From: Sipunculus nudus
Lineage: Eukaryota; Annelida; Sipuncula; Golfingiida; Sipunculidae
NCBI GenBank assembly: GCA_026874595.1
Contig: CM049307.1
Location: 36,746,862-36,810,861 of the forward strand
Length of the DNA: 64,000 nt
Direction of reading: 5' to 3'
Part shown: piece by piece, positions 13,601-23,447 of the stretch
How the letters are laid out: every line of letters starts with the position of its first letter
How positions within the stretch are numbered: position 1 is the stretch's first letter
Program-made: the position numbers and the translations under genes
Notes under the pieces: generated by a model
Seen by the model: the letters and a program-made list of their open reading frames with translations, nothing else
Told to the model about the DNA's origin: nothing
Database searches by the model: none

Positions 13601-16600
13601 GACGTTTCGGACCTGCATGTTTCGGACTAGGACATTTCAAACTATAATGTATCAGTCACAATATTTCTGATATGTTCTTTTATCCAGGGAGGAATACTGG
13701 GACAGATGAATGGACAATTTGGCTGCATGGTTTCGGAGAAGAACATTTAAAATGTTTTTTTAGCTTTTTCCCTAAAAATCCAAGTTCCTCTTTTAGCCTT
13801 GGTATTGAGTCACACCTATTCATGCATCTTGGCAATGGAGGCTAAGCTTTCCCCCAGGTCAAGGGTACCTAATGTCCCACATGTAACCGCACCACTGACT
13901 CTTACAGACTGAAACTTACCACTGGCTCTAACAGACTGAAACTTGACCAGTTGGCAAATCTGAAATGGTTGGCAGTCTGCCAGAGTTATTTATAGATACA
14001 GAGCGTAATTTGACCTTTTGTAAACTCTGACACAGTTAGCAGGTTCTAGACGTCTAGATGGTGTGTCTAGACACATCTTCTAGACATCTAGACTGTATCT
14101 GGACAACAGGCAGAGCCTGGTCGGTTGCCATGGTGATGTCTGGACTTTACCTGAGTGCACTGATTGACCTCTTCACTTGACATGTTGAAACTTGCCATGC
14201 TGCTAAATCTGTTTTAAAACACTGAAAGCCTTTTTCAACTGGCTACACTGCTTTTTTATAGCTGCGTTTACCGAAACTATTCTTATAAAACTGACAGAAC
14301 AATACCATAGAACAATTCTTGTAAAGTTTTAACCAATCAGCTTAACAGTTTCTTAAAAAAAACAGTTTATAAGCTAGAAGAGTCTAAACTTACATTTTTG
14401 CTTGTAAAAAAAAAACAGATCAATGTACGTGGCGCCACCAAAACCTCAATTTCAGATAAGACACGTGTGTGTGACAAACATTGGCATAAAATTTGGTGAT
14501 GACAGCTCCAGCTGTTTCTGAGATTTTAAGTTTAATATGCTTTTTTGCACAGATGATAAAGTTAAACCTCCTGTAACTCAGCCAAAAATCACAGAACTGG
14601 AGCCATTCAAACAAGTTTGCGAGAGATTGTTCTGGGGATCATTTCTGTGAAATATTGGACAATCTGGCTGGAAAGTTTCTGAGGAGAAGATTTTTATATA
14701 TTTTTTAACTTTTCCTGTATAAAATCTAAGAAAATCACTGAATCAAACCCATTTGAACAAATTTGAATTATCAACATCTCAGGATCATTCATGTGTGAGA
14801 TTTAAGAATTTGACCCAGTGTTTTTGGAAAGAAGTTCTTTGTAGCCATTGAGCAGAAATGGGCTGCTATAACATTTGACTTTATTCAGCTTCCCATAACT
14901 CCGCCAAAAGTCATTGAACAGAGACCATTTGAACAAACATAAGAAAGCACTACCATAGGAGCATTTTTGTGCAATATTAAAAAATTTGGCTTTACGCTTT
15001 CAGAGAAGAAGTTTTTTGTAGTCCTCTGTATGCTTCAGGCACCGTTCACAGCTGTACAAAAAGACCAATGCAGGTGGCGCCACCAATACCTCAATTTCAG
15101 ATATGACTGAAGTGACCAACATTAACATAAAATTTGATGATGATAGTTCCAGCAGTTTTTGAGATTGTAATTTTAGCATGCAAATGACTTAGTTCAACTT
15201 CCTGTAACTCAGTCAAAAATCACCGAACTGGAACCATTTGAACAAATTTGAGTAAGATTGTTCCATTGAACATTTCTGTGAAATACTGGACAATCTGGCT
15301 GGACAGTTTCAGAGAAGAAGATTTTAAGGTTTTTAAGCTCTCTATAAAATCTAAATTAATGCAGATACCCAATAATAATAAGCTCTATAGCACCAAGTTT
15401 CACACTGGACTAATTCTGACATGTAATTTGGAGCTGCTAGCTCCGACGGTTTCTGACTTACAGCCATGGATGGCGGACAGCCAACACTGGACGGTGGACG
15501 GACACAGCCACGCCATCGCATAAGCTCACAGGTTCGCTAAAAATATTATTGACATAAGAATATAAGAAATGTGACCCTTGAAAACCCTGAATATTACTAT
15601 AAACATTGAAATGTGTTGATTTTAGTGTTCCAGCAAACGATGGGGTACAGGAAACACAGACAGTGGCCACGTTTTATTTATGTGTAATAGTGAAATCATG
15701 GTAATACATATGGAAATCAAAATGGGATTCAAAACTTGTACCAAAATAACAGGAAAGACAGGCTGCTTCTTTTCCATTCATATTTCTTGAGTGGCAATGC
15801 ATGCACCACTGATACAGATACAGATCTATTACATATTTCATAACTACTTGTAAGTCAGAGAAAATAAAATTCAATAAAAAGAATTTTTCCCCTGCTAGTG
15901 ATGTCTAACTGATTCCTATACAAGTACAAAAGGAATTAATTAACACCTAAATGATAAATATAGAAAAAGTAGTGAGCTTTTACCTCTTGGAAGAGGCGAG
16001 ACATTTCACATACAAGACACTGTTGCGATTCTTTGAGCATTTGGCAGTTGTGGCGGTCGGCTAGGAAATAATCTCGCAGCAGTGGGGTATGTGTTAGTGC
16101 CTGAACTATACAGTTCATGAAACATGTGTTGCCCAAATTTATCAGGCCCCTGAGACCTGCAATGTAATAATATTATTAGTACACCATGTTCTAAATAGTA
16201 AAATGCAAAATGAAATGAAGTTGGTTGTTCAATTCCATAATTAACCATTAATGATAATATTTTCTTCCACACATGCTTATTCAAACCTTTCATCCAACCA
16301 TAAAAAGTTATATGAACGAAAAGAGTCTTACTGTAAGGACAGTACATATGGCATGAGTTCTATAGTATTATATCATATAACTTTATCTATTACTTATTAA
16401 AGCAAAAGCTTGCAAAGTTGACACCTGTCAGGACCTATTGGGTGTCACCATATTTTTTTTTATTTCTAAAGCCTTGTATTGTGGTGTTAAATTCCATAAA
16501 CCTTTAGATTCTAGCAGATTCTACAGCTAATGCAAAAAAGCATGGGGACAAGTAATCATGGTACACTCTTAAGTTGTCAGCATTCCTGAAACATCAGGTA

Positions 16601-19600
16601 ACATTAGTTTTAGAAGTATATAGGTGGACAGTAATGGTACATTGTTTGACAGAAGTGGTATATATCAATTGTGAAAGTACCAGTAACCTTGTAGGACAAT
16701 GTTTGACAGAAATGGCACATACCAACTGTGGATATATCAGAAAATGTGCACTGTATGTTTGACAACAATGGTATTTACAAACTGTGGAAATACCAGTAAA
16801 TCTGTCGTATAATGTCTGACAGCTATGGTACACGTCAATTTCGGAAGTAACAGTAATTGTGTATTGCAATATGTGACAGTAGTGGGTAATACCTATTGTG
16901 GAGGTACCAGTAACTTTGTAGCACAATAATGGACAGACACAGTACATATCTATTATGGATATACCTGTAAATTGTAGTACAATGTTTGACAGAAGTGGTA
17001 TATACTACAGTGAAACTCCCCTAAGCCGGACACTCAAGGGACTGGAAGATTATGTCCGTATTTGTGAGTTGTCTTGTTTAGAGGAGTTTGACATATTTCG
17101 TCAATTCATCATTGAATGTGTCTGATATCCTATGTTTTCATTAAATGTACGCCTAATTTGAAATAGGCTACATAAATTTGATTTAAATCATTTTCAAAAC
17201 AGCTTAAATATGCACTTGCAATTTATAAAATATAATTATTTAAAAAAAAAGAAAGTAATACTGGCTAGGCCTCACAAACTAATCTTGGCAGTTTCACTTC
17301 TACGTACCATGCTTCATCTTCTAAGCAAGCGGCAGTTCATGGATGGGTTGCACTTGGCATATTGTAGATTGATTATTGACAGCATCCGTGCATGATTATT
17401 TGTTAAAGGATATAGTCTTTTTTTTTTACTTTTTTTTTTGAGGTAACCTCGGCTGAGGTTCGAACTCACAATCTCCTGGCTTTGAGTCCTGCGCTCTACC
17501 CCTGAGCCACAGAAGCCAGTAAAGGATATAGTCTTTACCACGCATTCCCCATAACAAAGTACAAACAAACTATAATTACAGCTTCACGGGCCGGAAGCCT
17601 ATCCCAAGCACGAACGGTTGTTTTTGATGGTGCCCTTGTCGAATGAAAAGCTGTTTCAGTTTGAAAGCTTATTTTTTTCCAAACTGACCTGCAAATCTTA
17701 ATTTAATAATGACTTTGTTATTAACACATTTCAATACTGCATATTTACATATAACATTTACAATGGTTGACCAAATTACCCTTGTCCTCGGGCTGTCGCT
17801 TTGACCAAAACAGGCCATATGAGGTCATGACCCAGCAAATATATGAACAAAAAATAACTCACGATGTCTGTCCGCTTTAGAGGGTCGTAATATGTAATGG
17901 ATATACTGGCCGGACGGGAAAGTTTGTCCTTGGTCCGAGATAGTGAGTTGTCTGCTTTTCTGAGTTTATGTTAAACATAATATAGAGGCAAAAGTGAAGG
18001 GACTGAGGTTTAGTGTCCACATTAGTGAGTTGTCCACCTTACTGAATTGTCCGCAAGTAGGAGTTTCACTGTATTTGTGAAAGTACCAGTAATTTTGTAT
18101 TACAATATTTGACAGAAGTGGTACATACCAGTTTTTGTGGTACCAGTGACTTTGTTGGACAATGTTTAACAGAAAAGGTACATACCAATCATGGAGGTAC
18201 CAGTAATATTTAAGTATAATGTCTGACAGAAATGTCACATACCAATTGTAGAGGTACCAAAAACCTTGTATTAGAATGTTTGACAAATGTGGTACATACC
18301 AATTGTGGAGTACCAGTAAATTTGTAGTACAATGTTTGACAGAAGTTGTACATACCAATTGTGGATGTACCAGTTCTTAGTAGTACAATGTTTGATGAAA
18401 GTGGTACATATCAATGGTTGAGGTACCAGTACCCCTGTAGTATGTTTGACAGAAGTGGTACATACCAATTGTGGAGGTACTAGTAACTTTGTAGTATGTT
18501 TGACAAAAGTGGTACATACCAATTGTGGAGGTACCAGTAACTTTGTAGTATGTTTGACAAAAGTGGTACATACCAATTGTGGAGGTACCAGTAACTTTGC
18601 GTCTCTTTGGATGTTGCTGTAACAGCTCTAGCTCCCCACCAGTCGGTTCCCACTGCTGGAACAGCACACGGATACCTGCAAAACAGTCACATATTCATTT
18701 ATCAACTTGATTAAAATTCATAGCAGATATTTTTCAAATAAAGAACTAAAACATGACAGTTATACCTGCAAAACACTTGCAAAATCTCTAACCAATATCA
18801 ACCCATTAACCACAGCAACTTCATCAAATACAGAAAGTGAACAGCAAGCAAATATTATTGTATTACGAGGAGTTAAATGCTGATATACAGAACTTGTACA
18901 GCAATGTACACTTAAAGATAACTACGGACAAAACAGTCACCTTGGTTTTCATGATCCATCTGATAACTATATGACACTGTTTAGAAACAGAATCACTTTA
19001 CATTCACAACTGAAAAGTTGAGAGTGCCTACTACTATAATGATTTGTTTTCTTTATAAAGCTAATCATATTTAAACTAAGGCCCCCTTAACAAACTTATT
19101 TATATGTGAAAATCAAGAACTGGAAGGTGGACCCAGTGTTCTTCGACTTAATCTGACAATTTGGTTCATGGCTATGTACTCACAGCTTGGATCATGGTCC
19201 CTGGCTTCATATTAAACCATCCTTTCAAGATGGAAAGATGCTTATGATCATCATGTACTATAAATCACAGTTTGGTATGTTAAAGTACATATTTGTTAAA
19301 GAATTGTTTCCTACTTAATCTGCATTAGTGGAGGTGTATACTTCACTCTGATGAACAACTCAGTAAGTGGTCCATATAATTTACCACAGATAACTCACCG
19401 AGCGACTTGGCTGATAATTCCCTTTGTTCTTTTGCTATGTCCTCTAATTCTCCATCATAAATATAGTCTCCACAGGAGAAACAAAACACAGCACCATATG
19501 TAAGATCAACGGCTGAAATAAAATTATTACATAATCAGGGTTTGGTAATCTGCACCTCTAGTTCTTCATCTATGATACAAAGATTAAGTTCTTTTGTTGA

Positions 19601-22089
19601 CAAAAATATGTGTTGCCCAAAACAGACCATTTATTTAAATATCTCCAAGTTTCTCTGATCAGTAAACTGAAAAAAAAAAATGCATGGGCAATATAGGATT
19701 AACTCCTCAAGCTCATAAAGAATATGCAGCTAAAGACCTTTGGCAATTTATATGAAAATGATTAACCTGCTCACTAATGATAGGTATCTGAAGCTGTAAT
19801 TAAGAAAGTATAAGAAACACTGTATAAAGTCATTAAATGACTCTAGTGTAGGTGAAACAGGTATGAATTAGATGGCCTCGAGTCTAGTGTCTTAATATTC
19901 AATGCACAAGTAGATATAAAAATTGGATACTGCTATATCTATAGGCTTAAAATGTGACTGAATCAGACTCAAGCAAGCAGTTTCAAAAGATGTCAATATA
20001 AAGATATTATTTATATATTTTTTATATTTCAAACAACCAATCCTTTGTACTGCCACACACAAGAGACACAGACCTACCCAGATTATGGCCTTTATCCTTG
20101 GTATGTTCCTGAATATGCCCTGGCTGCCCCAGTCCATGACAGCCTATGAATACACAGTGCATGCAGGCATGTAGACGAGGTTGATAGTCTCCGCACGGGA
20201 AGCAGATACAAGACCGAGCCTGGAAAAAAAAAAGAGGACAATATTTCTTGAATCAATGACTTTGCAATTCTATTAACACAAATGCTGATCTTAAAGTGTT
20301 ATTCTGCAATTTTGCAGCATAAAAAAATTTGAATTTGTGCTTGGGGCTGTTTTTGCTAAACAATCATGTCAGCATAATAAGCATCAACTAACCCCTCCCA
20401 CTAGTTTTTACTGACATTTTTAACAGATGATTATTCTCCATTACAAAAATATTTATAATTTAATAAGGTGTTTAATTTTATTACATACATTATGCCCAAA
20501 TTTATTAACATATTAATGAAAAATAAACAAATTCTACATAGTGTATATACCATGTATTTAATATATATGACAAAAATTATGAGGTAGGTCTGGCTATATA
20601 TTTTAGAGACTCTGGCATCCTTTTTCATGCATTGGAATCTATTTCTCTTTCATACTTTTCAAGTTCTGGCATTCCTTGGTGATAATTTTTGAAACAATCT
20701 TATTTGATTGACCAAGTGGCCTTTAATTTTCCTAAAATTATTTTTTTTTTTAGTTTTACTGAAGTTAGTATTTTTTTTAATTTGTTTTTATTTGCAATTT
20801 TTTTTTGCAATTTTCATAATTCTGTAAATTTTTTCAGCAATGTTTGATCAATATTTAATAATTCTTTTTTGCAGTTCTCTATTATCTGGATTTGGGTTCA
20901 GTCAACACATATTTACAGTCTTGATTTTGTAACTGTTGACTAAAGCTTGGAGCTATAGGCCATACATGTACTGTTTGTCCTAAATTAAGTTTTGTCCATG
21001 TTTTGACAGAACTTTGTCATGGCAACAACTAGCTATTTGCTCCTTTACCATCCAGATATAATTTACCCAATGATCTGTTCAGAGAGTAACCTTATTAAAT
21101 TTTCTCTGATCCATACCAGTCATAAAAACCATGCCAGTAAAAATGGGAGTTCAACTAGTGCAAGCAGTATTGATGAAGTATGACAAATATCCGAGTCACT
21201 GGTGTGACTGAAACATTTATTGATCTGACACATGCATCAAGACTGAGATTGTCTCAATTTTTGTTTAAACAAAAAAGGTAACCAGAAAATACTGCAGTAA
21301 AAAAAAGTTCCAACAAATGAAGGGACTAGATATAACAATCACTTTGTTGGTCAGGACCACTTGTGAAAATGTATCCAGTTCTTTTGGCTTTGCTAATCTA
21401 CATTCCACAAAACTGAACTGGTATTATACAATACTTTTTATTAGATCAACTGGACATACTCTCTTTGATACGCCTTGGATAAACATTGCTGTGTTACCAT
21501 AATACCATCCTGTTTAAATATACATATAAAAGCCAATTACTGGGATATCTGGGTATGACTCATATTGAACATGAAGTGACTTGAAAATCTGAAAGTCCTG
21601 TTGTGACTGTGACACGATAAGAATTGACAGACACTTTACTGAAGGCAATGGACTGCAGATCCTGTTTAACTATTTGCATTTTCAGTGTTCCAACGGAAAA
21701 CAGCTTTATAAATTGTCGCCACAATATCAAACTCCGCAGAGTTACTGGACCACTGAAGCTCCTTTCAAAATAACATTAACGTCATGATATGGAATGTGTA
21801 TTTCAAAACCATTCAATAACCATTTCTGCTTTGCATTGTCTTTATACCAGCTGTTATCAGCTATCAATACATAAGCTCTTGGCTATGTGTGACACTTAAT
21901 CGTTCTAGTGCCCTGGGTTATCTGTCACCCGGCTTTTGTGGTGACTCTCTTTTGGCCGCAACGGCTCACCTTTCTTTTCCTGCCACTGGCGGTTGAACAA
22001 GCGACGAACCGGGAAAAAATAATTCGAAAAGGGTCAGTTCCGTTTGTTGTTTTAAAAGCGTGCAAATGTGCACAACCCTTGGCGTTCAT
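7568..22089 (-). CDS. USP22: USP22-like ubiquitin carboxyl-terminal hydrolase (3' part off the window)
   Basis: Eight exons join in frame (22089-21970, 20219-20078, 19512-19399, 18675-18574, 16156-15984, 13405-13258, 8796-8694, 7647-7568), giving 327 residues plus one base. An N-terminal ZnF-UBP finger (about residues 6-105) keeps its Cys/His ligands ([33 protein letters not shown]). The USP domain starts at about 160 with the Cys box [10 protein letters not shown] (catalytic Cys171), then [25 protein letters not shown] and [15 protein letters not shown]. These match the human USP22/27X/51 group closely. The family removes ubiquitin from histones H2B/H2A as the catalytic subunit of the SAGA deubiquitinase module in the nucleus. 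The ATG at 22089 is chosen because an in-frame stop lies 12 codons upstream. The catalytic His/Asp exons are missing and presumably lie left of position 1. The assignment is secure at subfamily level; the paralogue is inferred. Confidence 0.95.
7990..8560. repeat. Repeat with three diverged ~130-bp units
   Basis: It begins near AACAAGAGCCCC. Each unit has a TGACC(T)..CCT..TTAAAT..GCATG block and a GAAAATCCAT block. Lies in USP22 intron 7. Confidence 0.45.
8694..8796 (-). CDS. USP22: USP22-like exon 7
   Basis: It encodes [20 protein letters not shown] then [13 protein letters not shown]. The acceptor is ATTGTAG|GT and the donor TGCAA|GTAAGC, leaving two bases. The [18 protein letters not shown] stretch is nearly identical to human USP22. 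Confidence 0.94.
9080..9890 (-). pseudogene. LINE ORF2 remnant, RT C-terminus and terminal zinc finger
   Basis: Minus-strand frames, with shifts, read DDIICPQG (RT catalytic loop region, about 9645), [13 protein letters not shown] (about 9440-9404) and the terminal finger [14 protein letters not shown] (about 9145-9104). The order fits one LINE. Same strand as 12509-13130, so both may be parts of one element interrupted by repeats. Confidence 0.6.
9891..10583. other. Intronic sequence, USP22 intron 6
   Basis: No conserved coding or repeat structure seen. Confidence 0.5.
10584..11115. repeat. Four ~112-134 bp units with TGACCTTGACCT motifs
   Basis: GTGACCTT starts units at 10584, 10709, 10843 and 10955; units 2 and 4 share CAATCCAAACTGGAGTTATC. 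It ends in a CAGACAGACAGACAGGGCG run at about 11090-11115. In USP22 intron 6. Confidence 0.7.
11341..12508. repeat. ~146-bp satellite, eight units
   Basis: GTTCAGC(A/G)TCTAGATCCTCC recurs at 11341, 11487, 11634, 11778, 11924, 12070, 12216 and 12362 (periods 144-147). Units are more than 90% alike by eye. On the minus strand each encodes a piece like [13 protein letters not shown] and, in another frame, [13 protein letters not shown], i.e. a LINE ORF2 fragment; a diverged single copy continues at 12509-12640. Confidence 0.85.
12509..13130 (-). pseudogene. LINE ORF2 remnant, region before the reverse transcriptase
   Basis: A 71-codon minus-strand frame reads [20 protein letters not shown] and [19 protein letters not shown], the linker that precedes the RT domain in many LINE ORF2 proteins. 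It is the likely parent of the adjacent 146-bp satellite. Broken by frameshifts and stops. Confidence 0.55.
13258..13405 (-). CDS. USP22: USP22-like exon 6 (QQDAHEFL box), with a second acceptor
   Basis: It encodes [20 protein letters not shown] through [10 protein letters not shown] to HRHCK. The acceptor used here is TTTCTCAG|TTTTATTCAGGA. A near-copy, TTTTGCAG|TTTTATTCAGGA, lies 39 bases upstream (exon start 13444), is in frame without a stop, and would insert 13 residues. The donor is AAAG|GTAAGG. Confidence 0.94.
13473..15543 (+). mobile_element. HINE/Helentron-like element, family B, in USP22 intron 5
   Basis: Same ends as the copy at 3368 (AACAAGGCCTACAGGC, GCGAACCTGTG; CACAGGTTCGC, TAAAAAT), 2071 bp. 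Its left end is 29 bp from the upstream alternative acceptor of USP22 exon 6. Confidence 0.65.
15984..16156 (-). CDS. USP22: USP22-like exon 5 (catalytic Cys box)
   Basis: It encodes [20 protein letters not shown], then [18 protein letters not shown] and [12 protein letters not shown]. It carries the nucleophile Cys171. The acceptor is TTGCAG|GT and the donor GAG|GTAAAA, phase 0. Confidence 0.96.
17008..18071. mobile_element. Nonautonomous TA-flanked DNA transposon (pogo/Tc1-mariner type)
   Basis: It is 1064 bp with 12-bp perfect terminal inverted repeats CAGTGAAACTCC and weaker similarity farther in (GCCGGACA versus GCGGACAA), flanked by TA on both sides. Removing it and one TA restores the minisatellite unit without gap. 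No transposase frame is visible. A tRNA-like SINE is nested inside. Confidence 0.8.
17421..17519 (-). mobile_element. Short tRNA-like SINE with A-rich tail, 17-bp target duplication
   Basis: The minus strand reads a tRNA-like body with an A-box (TGGCTCAGGGGTAGAGCG) and B-box (GTTCGAACCTC), then an A-rich tail. The flanks are the direct repeat TAAAGGATATAGTCTTT (17404-17420 and 17520-17536), diagnostic of target-primed reverse transcription. Acceptor and anticodon stems pair poorly, so it is not called a functional tRNA. Confidence 0.75.
18574..18675 (-). CDS. USP22: USP22-like exon 4, with repeated 5' splice site
   Basis: It encodes [18 protein letters not shown] to KVTGTSTIG, the linker between zinc finger and catalytic domain. 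The acceptor is TTGCAG|GT. The donor ATTG|GTATGT at 18574 is repeated exactly 54 and 108 bases downstream (18520, 18466) in the same frame and phase, so the true 3' end of this exon is uncertain; later donors would add 18 or 36 residues. The 18574 choice matches the human protein length best. Confidence 0.85.
19399..19512 (-). CDS. USP22: USP22-like exon 3
   Basis: It encodes [22 protein letters not shown] and the following helix to AKSL. The acceptor is TTTCAG|CC and the donor CTCG|GTGAGT. It matches the human VDLMYGGIYCFLCQDYIYD-type segment at the end of the zinc finger. Confidence 0.93.
20078..20219 (-). CDS. USP22: USP22-like exon 2 (zinc-finger core)
   Basis: It encodes residues 41-87 ([10 protein letters not shown] to KGHNL), the core of the ZnF-UBP finger with most zinc ligands. 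The acceptor is CCAG|GCT and the donor is CTGG|GTAGGT, leaving one base that the next exon completes to Ala. Confidence 0.93.
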
Positions 22090-22300
22090 TTTCCCCGTGG
22101 GGGTGGGGTGCGCCTTCGACACTCAGTGCATCTCTGTCGGTCATTCACATGTTCCCAGCTTTCAGTCGGAAACAACAAAGTGACTGCGCAGGTACAGCCT
22201 CGCCGACGCTCCTCGCGCAGGGATTCCCCATCTGCTTCCGGTGCTGCCAGGGAATTCCCAAAGGGGGGAAACCCGTGTTGAGGAGAAGGGCAGGTGGGCA
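21900..22300. promoter_or_regulatory. GC-richer divergent promoter region USP22/DHRS7B
   Basis: This stretch is clearly richer in G+C and CpG than its surroundings. It covers USP22 exon 1 and lies about 1 kb upstream of the DHRS7B start codon on the opposite strand. Candidate donors for a noncoding DHRS7B exon are GCGCAG|GTACAG (about 22190) and GGGCAG|GTGGGC (about 22290). A shared promoter is inferred from layout only. Confidence 0.5.
21970..22089 (-). CDS. USP22: USP22-like exon 1
   Basis: It encodes 40 residues, beginning [13 protein letters not shown] and ending GRKRK, and includes the first Cys/His pair of the ZnF-UBP finger. It ends in phase 0 at an AAAG|GTGAGC donor. The start lines up with the internal Met of the longer human N-terminus. 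Confidence 0.9.
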
Positions 22301-23055
22301 GAGTTCCTGCAGTTTGATGTTACCAAAGTTAAATTTATTGATGGACTGATTAATAAAAATCATGATCCATCGTGTGCCGTTCTTTTGTCACCATTTAAAT
22401 AATTATTATCTTCAAACCATTCATACAAAATTGGTTAACACTAACATTATTGGGACAGTATAAGTAATTAATATTATCAATAACGTGCTCAACCTAAAGT
22501 AAATGAAATAAAACTAAATAAGGACGTTTGAATTTTAAAGGCTGGTGTAATTTTAATAAATGTTAATTCAATTTTTTAATGAAATATTTTTAATTGTATA
22601 TATTTGTTGGAACATAATTATGATTGCTTTGAGTCTTTTGTGATAAACTAATTAATATTTTTTTTCTAAAATGCAAATATATATATATATAATTAACAGT
22701 TGAGATTATAAAAGACTGTGACAAATTTTGTTTTATATCTTGTTTTAGGCATATGACCATTAAACTACTAAGTATATGTGAAATGTACATCAAGTCATGT
22801 AAAAAATGGGAGATTAATGATGATTCATGGGATATATTGAAATGATTTTTATGATATATATGTAGTTACGGGGAAGAATTAAGTTAATGATCAGTCAATG
22901 GAGCTTAAAAAAGGTTTATTATTCTGATTATATTTCAATAAGTATTTACCATAATGATTCACTAAATATATGTGAATTGACTAAATATATTTTGTGAATA
23001 AACATGAATATGACCTTAATGTAAATATGTCTTGTGTGTAAGGGTACATGTCAAA

Positions 23056-23099
<44 letters not shown>

Positions 23100-23299
23100 A
23101 TCACTATCTACAGAAATTCTGTTGTAAATAGTCAAATAAAAACATAATCACAAATACAAATTTCTACTTTTTCAAATATTTTTTTTCAAAATTGAAATTT
23201 ATAAAATAAAACTTTCATTGTCTTACACACACACACACACAAAAGTCTGATATATTTTGTAACCACCCACACATTTTATTTTGAGCTGGTGTTTCACAG
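22301..23299. other. AT-rich leader/intron upstream of DHRS7B
   Basis: AT-rich with microsatellites, ending at the TTTCACAG before the start codon; probably the first intron of DHRS7B. Confidence 0.45.
23063..23094. repeat. TA microsatellite
   Basis: Alternating TA about 200 bases upstream of the DHRS7B start codon; a short CA run lies at 23227-23240. Confidence 0.9.
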
Positions 23300-23447
23300 A
23301 TGATGGCTGGAGGACTGGTTGTGACTGCTGGGGGCTCGGCTGTTGTGCTGCTGATGCTGATGAGATGGCTGATGACCAGCAGGAAGAAGACTGTGATTAG
23401 GGATAAGGTTGTTCTTATTACAGGGGCCAGTTCTGGTCTGGGAGAAG
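23300..23447 (+). CDS. DHRS7B: DHRS7B-like exon with start codon
   Basis: It encodes 49 residues: MM, the hydrophobic anchor, [13 protein letters not shown] and TGASSGLGE. The donor is GAAG|GTACAT, phase 1. A second ATG follows immediately at 23303, so the start may be one codon later. Confidence 0.9.

Larger units (their letters stand above)
16575..18600 (-). repeat. 54-57 bp minisatellite made of the USP22 exon 4/intron 4 junction
   Basis: About 16 copies lie in two blocks (16575-17007 and 18072-18600). On the minus strand each unit carries the coding end of exon 4 (KVTGTSTIG), the donor GTATGT and about 20 intronic bases. The copies next to the exon are 54 bp long and nearly identical (boundaries 18574, 18520, 18466, 18412); farther ones are 56-57 bp and increasingly diverged. 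The two blocks are separated by a TA-flanked transposon. Confidence 0.9.
18676..21969. other. USP22 introns 1-3
   Basis: Apart from exons 2 and 3, AT-rich sequence with T-runs at 20740-20880; no element ends recognised. Confidence 0.55.

Noticed and set aside
17421-17519. Functional tRNA gene on the minus strand
   Set aside because: A- and B-box are good, but anticodon and acceptor stems do not pair, and the A-tail with target duplication shows a retroposed copy.
16575-18600. CRISPR-like array
   Set aside because: Units are tandem with no unique spacers and derive from an exon border in an animal gene.
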